From: Mesorhizobium sp. B2-7-2
GTDB taxonomy: Bacteria > Pseudomonadota > Alphaproteobacteria > Rhizobiales > Rhizobiaceae
Length of the DNA: 64,000 nt
NCBI RefSeq assembly: GCF_006440775.1
Contig: NZ_VFTZ01000020.1
Span: forward strand, 1-64,000
Direction: 5' to 3'
Shown here in pieces: positions 1 through 9,753 of this stretch; position 1 is the first letter of the stretch, and every line of letters begins with the position of its first letter. The position numbers were made by a program, and so were the translations under genes. The notes beneath the pieces are model-generated. The model ran no database searches, had not been told where the DNA came from, and worked only from the letters and a program-made list of their open reading frames with translations.

Positions 1-107
1 AATACATGACCGCTCCAGACTTACGCCGCCGCCGCCATTTTGCCTCTTGCCCAAAAGGGGCCGTCCATACATGACGACATAAGCGGGGCCTTGACCCAGC
101 TCCGCCG

Positions 108-686
108 CTAACCAGGCGCCGCCAGTGCTTTCTCGATCTGCGGCAACAGCAACGCCCTCACCGAGTCGGGCGTCAGTGGCCCGACATGCTTGTAGGCAAT
201 CTTGCCGTCCTTGCCGATGACGAAGGTCTCCGGCACGCCATAGACGCCCCAGTCGATCGCCGCGCGCCCGGCCGGATCGGCGCCGATCGCCTGATAGGGA
301 TTGCCGAGCTCGCCAAGGAAGCGGCGGGCGTTTTCCGGCTGGTCCTTGTAGTTCAGCGCGGCAAGCGTGAAGCGCTTGTCCTGCGACAGGCCGAGCAGCA
401 CCGGATGCTCCTCGCGGCACGGCGCGCACCAGGACGCGAACACGTTGACCAGCGTCACCTTGCCGGCAAAGTCTTTCGACTCGAGCCCCGGCAGGCTCGT
501 CCCTTCGAGCGGCGGCAGGCTGGTCGGCGGCGCCGGCAGGCCGATCAGCGCCGAGGGGATTTCCGAAACGTCGCGGCCCGACAGAAGTTGCGACAGGAAC
601 AGCCCCGCCAGCCCCAGGAACACCAAGAGCGGCAGAAGCACGAACAGGCGGCGGCGCGGTGCCGGAGCTTCGCTTTCGAGGCTCAT
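108..686 (-). CDS. ccmG: Thiol:disulfide interchange protein CcmG (DsbE)
   Basis: Membrane-anchored periplasmic thioredoxin of System I cytochrome c maturation. It delivers reducing power so that apocytochrome cysteines can bind heme. The 192-residue product has a basic N-terminus, one transmembrane anchor at about 13-33, and a thioredoxin-like domain with the redox motif WCAPC at residues 86-90 and a VPETFVIG stretch (cis-Pro region) near 151-158. The ATG overlaps the ccmD stop as ATGA, which fixes the start and implies translational coupling. It is the last gene of the minus-strand ccm cluster. Nothing can be supported between its stop and the window edge. Family assignment is confident. 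Confidence 0.95.
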   Translation of the reverse strand: MSLESEAPAPRRRLFVLLPLLVFLGLAGLFLSQLLSGRDVSEIPSALIGLPAPPTSLPPLEGTSLPGLESKDFAGKVTLVNVFASWCAPCREEHPVLLGLSQDKRFTLAALNYKDQPENARRFLGELGNPYQAIGADPAGRAAIDWGVYGVPETFVIGKDGKIAYKHVGPLTPDSVRALLLPQIEKALAAPG

Positions 687-850
687 GGCTTGACGGCCTT
701 GTCGGAACGCCGCCGCACCCCGGCCGCTTCCAGCGCTGCAAGCTCACGCCTGCGCGCCCGCTGGTCGAGCAGGATCCAGCCGATCAGTCCGGCCAGCACG
801 ACGGCGGTGATGGCATAGGCAGCGGTGACGAACAGGGCGTGCGCGCTCAT
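683..850 (-). CDS. ccmD: Heme exporter protein CcmD
   Basis: Small single-span membrane protein that helps release holo-CcmE from the CcmABC heme-handling complex. Reading the minus strand gives 55 residues beginning MSAHALFVTAAYAITAVVLA. There is one hydrophobic helix at about 7-27, followed by a basic cytoplasmic tail (DQRARRRELAALEAAGVRRR), which is the usual CcmD architecture and length. Its stop overlaps the ccmG start, and its own ATG overlaps the stop of a 15-codon ORF just upstream. In the usual order ccmABCDG the gene before it should be ccmC, which is not there. Assignment rests on size, topology and context. Confidence 0.85.
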   Translation of the reverse strand: MSAHALFVTAAYAITAVVLAGLIGWILLDQRARRRELAALEAAGVRRRSDKAVKP

Positions 851-894
851 AGCGACCGCTCCCTGCTCGTGGCCATGTCAACCGTTCCGATCAT
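847..894 (-). other. 15-codon ORF coupled to ccmD, possible ccmC relic
   Basis: A short frame encoding MIGTVDMATSRERSL is preceded by a purine-rich AAGGGAAGG, and its TGA overlaps the ccmD ATG (ATGA). The frame also stays open upstream to about the ccmB stop. It occupies exactly the place where ccmC normally ends on ccmD. It could be the fused ends of a deleted ccmC, a leader peptide that couples ccmD translation, or chance. Confidence 0.35.
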
Positions 895-967
895 GCCTTC
901 CCTTAATCTCGTATTGGCAGTTCCGCAATTTGCCGCGGTGCCGCAGTGAGGGAACGTCCTCGTCGCC

Positions 968-1633
968 TCAATCCGTTCCGTGCCGCAACGCCAGCGCCGC
1001 CGCCAGTGGACCGAGCACCGCAAGAAACAGCGTCAGCGCGGCAAGAATGAGGAAAGGCTGCAGGAACGGCGCCGGATCGGCCACCGCGCCATAGCTTGCC
1101 GAAACGCCGAAGATCAGAACCGGGATGGTGAGCGGCAGCACCAGCACCGAGATAAGCAACCCGCCGCGCGGCAGCGCCACCGCCACCGCGGCACCCGCCG
1201 CGCCGATAAACGTGATGGCCGGCGTGCCGACGAGCAATGTGAGCGCCGTGGCGCCGATGCCGAGCGGCTCCATATTCATGAACAGGCCGAGCAGGGGCGC
1301 CGCGACCACCAGCGGCAGCACGCTGCCCGTCCAGTGCGCGAGGCATTTCGTCAGCACCGTCAGCGCCAGCATGTGGCGGTCGCCGTTCAGCACCAGGAGA
1401 TCGAGCGAGCCGTCCTCGCGGTCGGCCTGGAACAGCCGGTCGAGCCCGAGCAGGCAGGCGAGCAGCGCAGCGATCCAAAGGATGGCCGGGCCGATGCGCG
1501 ACAGGAGGTTGAGATCGGGACCGACGCCGAACGGGATGGTGACGATGACGGCGAGGAAAAAAATCACGCCGATCAGCGCCCCGCCGCCGGCACGGATCGA
1601 GAGGCGGATGTCGCGGAGGAAGAGGGCTAGCAT
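968..1633 (-). CDS. ccmB: Heme exporter permease CcmB
   Basis: Integral membrane subunit of the CcmAB(C) ABC-type complex of cytochrome c maturation; with CcmA it releases holo-CcmE. The 221-residue protein starts MLALFLRDIRLSIRAGGG and has about six hydrophobic segments, with the family-typical FQADREDGSLDLL and LTKCLAHW stretches. I chose the ATG at 1633 because the longer frame upstream is translated repeat sequence. A 193-base gap containing a palindromic repeat separates it from ccmA, which is unusual for these normally contiguous genes. Downstream, 117 bases lead to ccmD with no ccmC between. Confidence 0.93.
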   Translation of the reverse strand: MLALFLRDIRLSIRAGGGALIGVIFFLAVIVTIPFGVGPDLNLLSRIGPAILWIAALLACLLGLDRLFQADREDGSLDLLVLNGDRHMLALTVLTKCLAHWTGSVLPLVVAAPLLGLFMNMEPLGIGATALTLLVGTPAITFIGAAGAAVAVALPRGGLLISVLVLPLTIPVLIFGVSASYGAVADPAPFLQPFLILAALTLFLAVLGPLAAALALRHGTD

Positions 1634-1654
1634 GATTTGGGATGCCTGCGCCCA

Positions 1655-1816
1655 GGCCCCCCTCTCTGGCCTGCCGGCCATCTCCCCCTCAAGGGGGGAG
1701 ATTGGATGTCGCCTCGGCTTTCGCCAATCTCCAGAGTAGCAAGGCAAATGGGGCGCCTGAGCTGCTGATCTCCCCCCTTGAGGGGGAGATGGCCGGCAGG
1801 CCAGAGAGGGGGGCTT
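1655..1816. repeat. Paired palindromic repeat, family A, between ccmA and ccmB
   Basis: Two inverted arms of about 50 bases, each reading CCTGCCGGCCATCTCCCCCT and onward through AAGGGGGGAGAT, flank a centre of roughly 60 bases containing CTTTCGCCAATCTCC. A second paired copy is at 39772-39938 and a single arm at 24411-24466. The element separates two genes that should be one transcription unit. Confidence 0.85.
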
Positions 1817-1826
1817 AGCGCTAACG

Positions 1827-2435
1827 TCAACCGGCTACCCTCATTTGCAGCTCGCGCGCCCCCTCTAGCCCCAACGGCAGATGCGTCGCCGCCACCACGA
1901 TCCCTCCATCCGCCAGATGTCCCCGCATCAGCCCCGCGAACTGCTCCTCCGAGGCCTTGTCCAACCCCGCCGTCGGCTCGTCGAGCAGCCAGACCGGCCG
2001 GCGGCTGACCAGGAGCTTGGCGATCGACGCGCGTCGCCTCTGCCCCGTCGACAGATAGCCGAAGGGCAGATGCCCGAGACCGCCGAGCGCCACCGTCTCC
2101 AGCGCCTCTTCGACGTCCAGCCCCGGCTCGCCCTGGAAGGCGCGCCAGAAGCCGAGATTCTCCTCGACGCTGAGCGCCGTCTTCATTGCGTTGAGATGGC
2201 CGAGATAATGCGAAGCCGAGGCGACCGTCGGGAAAGCCTCGCCGCCGCCCTTGACAAGCACCTTGCCTCCGGCGGCCGGCAGCAGCCCGGCGACGATTCT
2301 CAGCAGCGTCGATTTGCCCGCGCCGTTCGGCCCGGTGACGATGAGCGCCTCGCCCTTGTCGAGCGTGAAGCCGACGTTGGAGAAAACCGTCTCGCCGCCG
2401 CGCTCGCCGCCCAGATTTTCGGCGATCAGCCGCAT
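1827..2435 (-). CDS. ccmA: Heme exporter ATP-binding protein CcmA
   Basis: ATPase of the cytochrome c maturation ABC complex, which drives release of heme-loaded CcmE. The 202-residue protein begins MRLIAENLGGERGG and carries Walker A GPNGAGKST at about 35-43, the signature LSTGQRRR near 130-137, Walker B VWLLDEPTAGLD near 149-160 and the switch His in AATHL. A GTG 21 bases upstream would give a slightly longer product, but the ATG gives the usual family start. It is divergent from acnA, with about 280 bases between. Confidence 0.93.
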   Translation of the reverse strand: MRLIAENLGGERGGETVFSNVGFTLDKGEALIVTGPNGAGKSTLLRIVAGLLPAAGGKVLVKGGGEAFPTVASASHYLGHLNAMKTALSVEENLGFWRAFQGEPGLDVEEALETVALGGLGHLPFGYLSTGQRRRASIAKLLVSRRPVWLLDEPTAGLDKASEEQFAGLMRGHLADGGIVVAATHLPLGLEGARELQMRVAG

Positions 2436-2525
2436 TCTTGCCCGTCCCGAAAGCACCGTAGCGCGGCGCTCGCCGCCTCACGCAAATTCGTCTTTCGCCT
2501 GTCTAGAACTATTCCGGGAAATTCT

Positions 2526-2531
2526 CTATAT
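2526..2531 (+). promoter_or_regulatory. -10-like CTATAT upstream of acnA
   Basis: A CTATAT hexamer of the rhizobial sigma-70 type lies about 190 bases before the acnA start. The expected -35 position (CTAGAA) is poor, so this is only a candidate promoter for acnA. Confidence 0.25.
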
Positions 2532-2718
2532 GCGGTTCATCCGTGCCAGCGGTCGGCGCGGGATCAGAATTAGCGCCGAACCAGCGCACGCGCCGCCTTG
2601 AACGGCTCGGGTTGCTTGGGAGCGGACAGCGGAAATGGCCGTACCCGCACCTTTGCGCGTGATTGCATGCCAACGGCGTCCGTTCCCTTTCAGGCTGAAC
2701 AGACAAGGACGGATCGCC

Positions 2719-5409
<2,691 letters not shown>

Positions 5410-5416
5410 CAGCTGC

Positions 5417-5505
5417 AAGGGAGTAGGGGAGTAAGGGAATAGGGGAGTAGGGCAGGTTGCCCGCTCGATCTGCTTCCCCTACTCCCCTACTCCCCTACTC
5501 CCTAC
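5417..5505. repeat. Inverted array of GGGGAGTA units
   Basis: Four degenerate 7-8 base units (GGGGAGTA, GGGAATA types) at 5419-5452 are followed, after about 22 bases, by four inverted units (CCCCTACT) at 5475-5503, so the array can fold into one long hairpin. It lies between convergent genes, and its left-pointing half forms the last codons and the TAG of the minus-strand gene. It could act as a bidirectional terminator. Confidence 0.85.
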
Positions 5506-6160
5506 CTTTCCCAAACCGCGCCGTCGCCGCCAGCAGCACGGCCAGCATCAGCCCGTTGAAGACGTGCCAGAGGAAATGCGTGCCGAGCGGGAAGCTGGGA
5601 CAGACCAGCGGATCGATCATGCGGCAGATCGCCGAGACGACGAAGATCGCCGATCCGGTCAGATTGTACCAGCCGGCCCGGTTGCCGGTGGCCGCCACCC
5701 ACGCCCCGAAGAAGGCGAGCGCCAGGAAAGGCGGCAGGTAGTTCGTCGTGCCGTTCGAAGCCTGGCGCAGCCAGTCCGGCACGGCAAAGGCAATCAGGCC
5801 GGCGACGACATAGAAGGCGACGAAGACGAGGATCGCCTTGCCCCACTCCATGCCGAGAAAGCGCCGCAGGTTGAACAGCGTGTAGGCCAGCGTGAAGCCG
5901 GCGATCGGCAGGATATCGGCCCAGATCGTGCCTTTGCTGGCGAAGGTATGGAACAGGGTCGAGCCGATGCCGATCGCCACCACCCACCAGGCCAGCACTT
6001 CGGCGAAGGTACCGGTCTTGTAGCGCTGCACCTGCCAGACGCCCCACAGTCCCGCGGCAATGAACGCCAGGTTGGTCAAAGCATTGGCCGGCTCCGCCCA
6101 AAGTCCAGGCCCCGTCCGTTCGCAATAGAGATCGACAGGCGTCAGGAGAGTTTGCCACAT
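5495..6160 (-). CDS. Ceramidase-like (CREST superfamily) membrane protein
   Basis: A polytopic membrane protein of 221 residues with about seven hydrophobic segments. Motifs of the alkaline ceramidase/CREST hydrolase superfamily are visible: GSTLFHTFASKGTIWADILP (Ser/Thr, His and Asp) in the first third and HFLWHVFNGL near the C-terminus, which together would supply metal-binding histidines. The substrate is unknown; an amide or lipid hydrolase is the family-based guess. I took the ATG at 6160 (MWQTLLTPVDLYC). The last residues, GKGRE and stop, come from an adjoining short-unit repeat. Confidence 0.75.
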   Translation of the reverse strand: MWQTLLTPVDLYCERTGPGLWAEPANALTNLAFIAAGLWGVWQVQRYKTGTFAEVLAWWVVAIGIGSTLFHTFASKGTIWADILPIAGFTLAYTLFNLRRFLGMEWGKAILVFVAFYVVAGLIAFAVPDWLRQASNGTTNYLPPFLALAFFGAWVAATGNRAGWYNLTGSAIFVVSAICRMIDPLVCPSFPLGTHFLWHVFNGLMLAVLLAATARFGKGRE

Positions 6161-6344
6161 GGTGAGGATGCTGCCCCCGAATCGAACCGCGCCTTGAAAT
6201 GCAACCGCCCCTCCTATTGCGCGCTTGCCTGCGGCTGCAACAGCAAAAATTTCACCGCAACGTGACTTCCCGTTGACTGGCGCTTCTGCCACACATTTTA
6301 GCAATCAGAACAAGGTCGGCGTCACCGGCGGGAATTGGAAAGTC

Positions 6345-7139
6345 ATGGCAATTCAAGGACGATTGCGGCTTGCGGCACTGGCGCTGGCCCTCATGGCGTT
6401 GGGCGGCGTGGCCCTTGCAGCCGAGCCCGGAAAGGCCGTGATGGATAAGCCGCGGACCGACAACGCCGAAATCGACAAGCCCCTGGGCGTGGTCGAATTG
6501 TTCACCAGCCAAGGCTGCAGTTCCTGTCCGCCGGCCGACGAGCTCTTCGCCGAGCTCGCCGGCAAGGACGACATCATCGCGCTCGCCTACCACGTCAATT
6601 ACTGGGACTATCTCGGCTGGCAGGACACGCTGAGCACCAAGGAGAACACCGAGCGCCAATATGACTATATGCGCGCCTTCGGCAGCCGCTCGGTCTACAC
6701 GCCGCAAGCGGTCATCAATGGGCGCAGCCACGTCAACGGTGCCAGCCGCAAGGATGTCGACGGCGCCTTGGCCCGGATGGACCGGACCGGCGAGGGCATG
6801 CGGGTCGGCATCAAGGTGAGCCGCACCAGCGACCGCGTCATGATCGACGCGGGCGATGCCGGCAACGGCCCGACCGACGCCCATGTGGTGATCGTCTATT
6901 TCGATCCGCCGCAGATGGTGAAGATCGGCCAGGGCGAGAACAGCGGCCGCAGCCTGACCTACTGGAACGCCGTTTCCGACATCCAGACCGCCGGCATGTG
7001 GCACGGCAAGGCGCAGCGCTACGAACTGCCGATGACCGAGATCGCCAAGAAGGGCGGCTGCGCGGTGCTGCTGCAGTCGGTCGGCAAGGACGGCATGCCG
7101 GGACCGATCCTCGGCGCCGCCTTCATCCGCAAGCCATAA
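6345..7139 (+). CDS. DUF1223 family exported thioredoxin-like protein
   Basis: A 264-residue secreted protein with a signal peptide ending near AALALALMALGGVALA|AEP. The DUF1223 core begins VVELFTSQGCSSCPPADE, a thioredoxin-like fold with a CxxC motif, and continues with AYHVNYWDYLGWQD and YTPQAVINGR, all typical of the family. The function is not established; a periplasmic redox role is plausible from the fold. The start was set at MAIQGRLRL because the signal peptide begins there. It is followed by a palindromic repeat rather than another gene. Confidence 0.85.
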   Translation: MAIQGRLRLAALALALMALGGVALAAEPGKAVMDKPRTDNAEIDKPLGVVELFTSQGCSSCPPADELFAELAGKDDIIALAYHVNYWDYLGWQDTLSTKENTERQYDYMRAFGSRSVYTPQAVINGRSHVNGASRKDVDGALARMDRTGEGMRVGIKVSRTSDRVMIDAGDAGNGPTDAHVVIVYFDPPQMVKIGQGENSGRSLTYWNAVSDIQTAGMWHGKAQRYELPMTEIAKKGGCAVLLQSVGKDGMPGPILGAAFIRKP

Positions 7140-7140
7140 A

Positions 7141-7286
7141 CCCCTTCTCCCCTTGTGGGAGAAGGTGGATCGGCGCGCAGCGCCGAGACGGATGAGGGGT
7201 GTTCCAGCAGAGTGAGACGTTGGCGTTCCCTGGAGCACCCCTCATCCGGCCGCTTCGCGGCCACCTTCTCCCACAAGGGGAGAAGG
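7141..7286. repeat. Palindromic repeat, family B
   Basis: Inverted arms CTTCTCCCCTTGTGGGAGAA and its complement flank GATGAGGGGTGTTCCAG and its partner. Copies or variants are at 33518-33712, 35169-35410 and 44828-44973, all directly downstream of genes or between convergent genes. Confidence 0.85.
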
Positions 7287-7305
7287 GAGAGTTCTGCCGA
7301 GCAAT

Positions 7306-7339
7306 AAAAAACCGGCGTCAGCTTGCTTCTGACGCCGGT
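7306..7339 (-). terminator. Intrinsic terminator, minus strand
   Basis: A perfect 11-bp stem, ACCGGCGTCAG pairing with CTGACGCCGGT, has a 7-base loop and a run of six T on the minus strand. It has no protein gene upstream on that strand. Confidence 0.8.
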
Positions 7340-7500
7340 CATTCAGGTTTTGGGATCGTCGCACCTGATTTTTCCAAGGAAAAACCGAGGTTGGTTCGAT
7401 CCGACGCTGACCCGTGGGCGGGGGGCTTGGGGTTTACGAGCCGGTGCCGGACCGAACCGTCTCAGGCAACGACCGTAAATTCGTCGGACATTGGGGCATG
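7306..7500 (-). ncRNA. Candidate small RNA with its own terminator
   Basis: No gene on the minus strand reads into the intrinsic terminator at 7306-7339, so a minus-strand transcript should arise between it and the DUF2794 gene. The sequence can pair GGTTCGGTCCG with CGGATCGAACC (7393-7403 with 7448-7458), which encloses a G/C-rich loop. The 5' end is a guess, and no convincing promoter was found. I could not match it to 6S, SRP, tmRNA or a known alphaproteobacterial sRNA. Confidence 0.45.
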
Positions 7501-7696
7501 AGCGCGGATTATTTGTGGCGAGAATGTGGCGGAGCATCACCAATTCCAACATGTGTTTCGCAAACGTGACTGGACGTTTGGGAAAACGCGCGACCCTGCG
7601 CGTGTTCGGCCGGCCTGCAATTCCATCGCGCCCTTGCAATTCCCTTATGAAAGCGCGAACCTTGGCCGGCGCATGATTCAATCGAAGGATCGAGGC

Positions 7697-8083
7697 ATGA
7701 CCGATCACAGCGGCGGGACGGAGGATGGGGAAGCATCCGGAATATTGATCCCGTTGCACGAGGCGCGCAACGCACGCCTCGACCAGCCGGTGCGATTCGA
7801 CCGGCGCGAGCTCGACCAGATCCTGAGGCTTTACGGACGCATGGTTGCGGCCAATGAATGGCGCGACTACGCGATCGACCATCTCACTGATCGCGCTGTC
7901 TTTTCCGTCTTCCGCCGGGCCAGCGAAGTGCCGCTGTTCCAGATCGTCAAGGACCCCAGGCTGGCGCGCCGGCAAGGCGCTTTCGCCGTCATCGCCGCCG
8001 GCGGCCGCATCCTCAAGCGCGGCCAGGAACTCGGCCGCGTGCTTGGTGTCTTCGATGCCAAGCTTAAGGTTGTCGAGGCGTGA
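7697..8083 (+). CDS. DUF2794 family protein
   Basis: A 128-residue protein of the alphaproteobacterial DUF2794 family, function unknown. Recognisable stretches are VRFDRRELDQILRLYGRMV, ANEWRDYAID and FSVFRRASEVPLFQIVKDP. I set the start at MTDHSGGTEDGEA because the upstream part of the open frame has no family character and overlaps the candidate minus-strand RNA region. It is soluble, with no signal peptide. A unit-repeat array follows immediately and separates it from a convergent acetyltransferase gene. Confidence 0.8.
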   Translation: MTDHSGGTEDGEASGILIPLHEARNARLDQPVRFDRRELDQILRLYGRMVAANEWRDYAIDHLTDRAVFSVFRRASEVPLFQIVKDPRLARRQGAFAVIAAGGRILKRGQELGRVLGVFDAKLKVVEA

Positions 8084-8089
8084 TCCGGA

Positions 8090-8215
8090 AAGAAGAGGAA
8101 CTGGAGAACTGAAGAATTGAGGAACTGGAGAAAAGGAAGAAGGCGGCTAAATCGGCCCTGAATGCCTTTCCAATTCTCCAATTCCCCAGTTCTCCAATTC
8201 CTCAATTCCCCATCC
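8090..8215. repeat. Inverted array of TGGAGAAT/TTGAGGAA units
   Basis: Units resembling GGAACTGGAGAA and GAATTGAGG at 8096-8140 are mirrored by CCAATTCTCC and CAATTCCCC units at 8169-8213, separated by about 30 bases. Like the array at 5417-5505 it lies between convergent genes and provides the last codons of the minus-strand one. The unit sequence is different. Confidence 0.8.
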
Positions 8216-8774
8216 CCCGAAACCTTCGCTCCGGCAGCGAATCCGGATCGGGCGGCAATTCCGCGCCGCCATTCAGCGAAAGCTGCATGAACACCGTGTC
8301 CAGCCAGCGTCCATGCTTGTAGCCGGATCCTTCCAGGCGCCCGGAATGGCGGAAGCCGAGCTTCTCGTGCAGCCGCACCGAGGCACTGTCCGCGTGGCCG
8401 TCGCCGATGACCGCGATGATCTGGCGGAAGCCCGCCGCGCGCGCCGCCTCGATCAGCGCACGCATCAGCAGCAAGCCCACGCCCTGCCCCTTGGCCTCCG
8501 GCGCGACATAGACCGAATCCTCGATGACGAATCGGTAGGCGGGGCGCGGCCGGAACGGCCCGGCATAGGCATAGCCAAGCACGATGCCGTCCTTCTCCAC
8601 CACCAGATAAGGAAAGCCGCCCGCCGCCAGGTTGTCGAATCGGTTGCCCATTTCAGCGCGGCTCGGCGGCTCCAGCTCGTAGCTTGCCGTACCGTGCGTG
8701 ACCGCATCGGCATAGATTTCGGTGATTCGGTCGAGGTCGGCCGCGATGGCAGGTCTGATGACAATGGTGCTCAT
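8202..8774 (-). CDS. GNAT acetyltransferase, phosphinothricin-acetyltransferase-like
   Basis: A 190-residue N-acetyltransferase of the PAT/Bar-like branch, using acetyl-CoA on an unknown amine. Family landmarks are IRPAIAADLDRITEIYADAV at the N-terminus, YVAPEAKGQGVGLLLMRAL (the acetyl-CoA-binding Q/R-x-x-G-x-G/A loop) and LHEKLGFRHSGRLEGSGYKH. The start at 8774 gives MSTIVIRPA, the usual beginning. The C-terminal RGMGN and stop lie in the neighbouring unit-repeat array, so the original C-terminus may have been altered. The true substrate cannot be told from sequence. Confidence 0.85.
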   Translation of the reverse strand: MSTIVIRPAIAADLDRITEIYADAVTHGTASYELEPPSRAEMGNRFDNLAAGGFPYLVVEKDGIVLGYAYAGPFRPRPAYRFVIEDSVYVAPEAKGQGVGLLLMRALIEAARAAGFRQIIAVIGDGHADSASVRLHEKLGFRHSGRLEGSGYKHGRWLDTVFMQLSLNGGAELPPDPDSLPERRFRGMGN

Positions 8775-8823
8775 AATTTGTGCAGTTCTCTTTGCTGCCT
8801 CGATAACAGCAGAGGACTGCGCG

Positions 8824-8852
8824 AAAAGAAAGGGCGGCCGTTGGGCCGCCCT
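8824..8852 (-). terminator. Intrinsic terminator downstream of the BI-1 gene
   Basis: GGGCGGCC pairs with GGCCGCCC across a short loop, followed on the minus strand by TTTCTTTT. It lies about 140 bases beyond the BI-1 stop because a palindromic repeat sits between. Confidence 0.7.
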
Positions 8853-8896
8853 TCGCAAATCTATGGTCCACTGAAACCAGGGTAACCGCCCTCAGA

Positions 8897-8997
8897 GCAA
8901 TTCCAGGAAAAGTGTGCGCGGTTTTCCGTCCGGAATTGCGTTAAACAAGAAGATAGAGTGGTTCGCCGTTTCCGTGAAACGGCGAACTGCTCTAGCG
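8897..8997. repeat. Palindromic repeat, family D (long form)
   Basis: It begins GAGCAATTCCAGGAAAAGTG, runs through CCGTCCGGAATTGCG, and ends with a second inverted segment GTTCGCCGTTTCCGTGAAAC. The first half recurs inside imuA (51279-51331), and relatives are at 48521-48562 and 58524-58606. It overlaps the last codons of the BI-1 gene. Confidence 0.85.
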
Positions 8998-9732
8998 GCG
9001 GTCGCCCATGAACTGCAGCAGGAACATGAACAGGTTGATGAAGTCGAGATAGAGGCGCAGCGCGCCCATGATCGCCTTGCGGCCGGCGACGTCAGCGACG
9101 TCACCCTCGAAATACATCTCCTTGATCTTCTGCGTGTCGTAGGCGGTCAGGCCCGCGAACACCAACACGCCGATCGCCGAGATAGCGAAAGCGAGCGCCG
9201 ACGACTGCAGGAAGATGTTGATCAGCATCGCGATCAGCAGGCCGATCACGCCCATGATCAGGAACGAGCCGAACGCCGACAGGTCGCGCCTGGTCGTGTA
9301 GCCGTAGAGCGACAGGCCGCCAAAGGCCGCGGCCGTGGCGAAGAAGGTCTGGGTAATGCTGGTGCCGGTGTAGACGAGGAAGATCGTCGACAGCGACAGG
9401 CCGACAAGGCCGGCATAGACCCAGAACGTGGCCTGCGCCGCGCCCACGCTCATCGACTGGATGCGGAACGACAGGAACATCACGGCGGCGAGCGGCGCCA
9501 GGATGACGACCCAGCGGAACGCGCTTGCATAGATCAGCTGGCCGAAAGCGGTCAGCTGGCCGTCGCCGGTGATGGCGAGCTGGAAGGCGCCCCAGGCGGC
9601 AAGGCCGGTGATCAAAAGGCCAAGCCCCATGAGGTTGTAGACTTTGATCATGTAGGCGCGCAGGCCCTGATCAATATCGACGCGCGCGCCGGGGGCGGCG
9701 GACGTCTGGTAGTTGCGAATGGGATCAGCCAT
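8992..9732 (-). CDS. Bax inhibitor-1 (YbhL/YccA) family membrane protein
   Basis: A 246-residue protein with seven predicted transmembrane segments and the UPF0005/BI-1 signature, including GLTAYDTQKIKEMY (the Asp proposed to gate ion or proton leak in the family) and a final DFINLFMFLLQ helix. BI-1 proteins are linked to membrane ion homeostasis and stress; the bacterial role is not settled. The ATG at 9732 is preceded by AGAGGA at a proper distance. An ybhL-type leader RNA lies directly upstream. A repeat element overlaps the stop region. Confidence 0.92.
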   Translation of the reverse strand: MADPIRNYQTSAAPGARVDIDQGLRAYMIKVYNLMGLGLLITGLAAWGAFQLAITGDGQLTAFGQLIYASAFRWVVILAPLAAVMFLSFRIQSMSVGAAQATFWVYAGLVGLSLSTIFLVYTGTSITQTFFATAAAFGGLSLYGYTTRRDLSAFGSFLIMGVIGLLIAMLINIFLQSSALAFAISAIGVLVFAGLTAYDTQKIKEMYFEGDVADVAGRKAIMGALRLYLDFINLFMFLLQFMGDRR

Positions 9733-9753
9733 TGGAAATCCTCTGTTGCTTCT

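Noticed and set aside
1..107. Possible gene 3' of ccmG at the window edge
   Set aside because: No frame of meaningful length or similarity; only a short repeated CATACATGAC/AATACATGAC is visible.
7306..7500. tmRNA or 6S RNA identity for the candidate minus-strand RNA
   Set aside because: No tag-coding sequence is present and the fold does not show a convincing 6S closing stem and central bubble; kept only as an unclassified RNA.
7343..7975. Minus-strand frame of 210 codons overlapping DUF2794
   Set aside because: It is antisense to the DUF2794 gene and has no family character; the terminator there is better explained by a small RNA.
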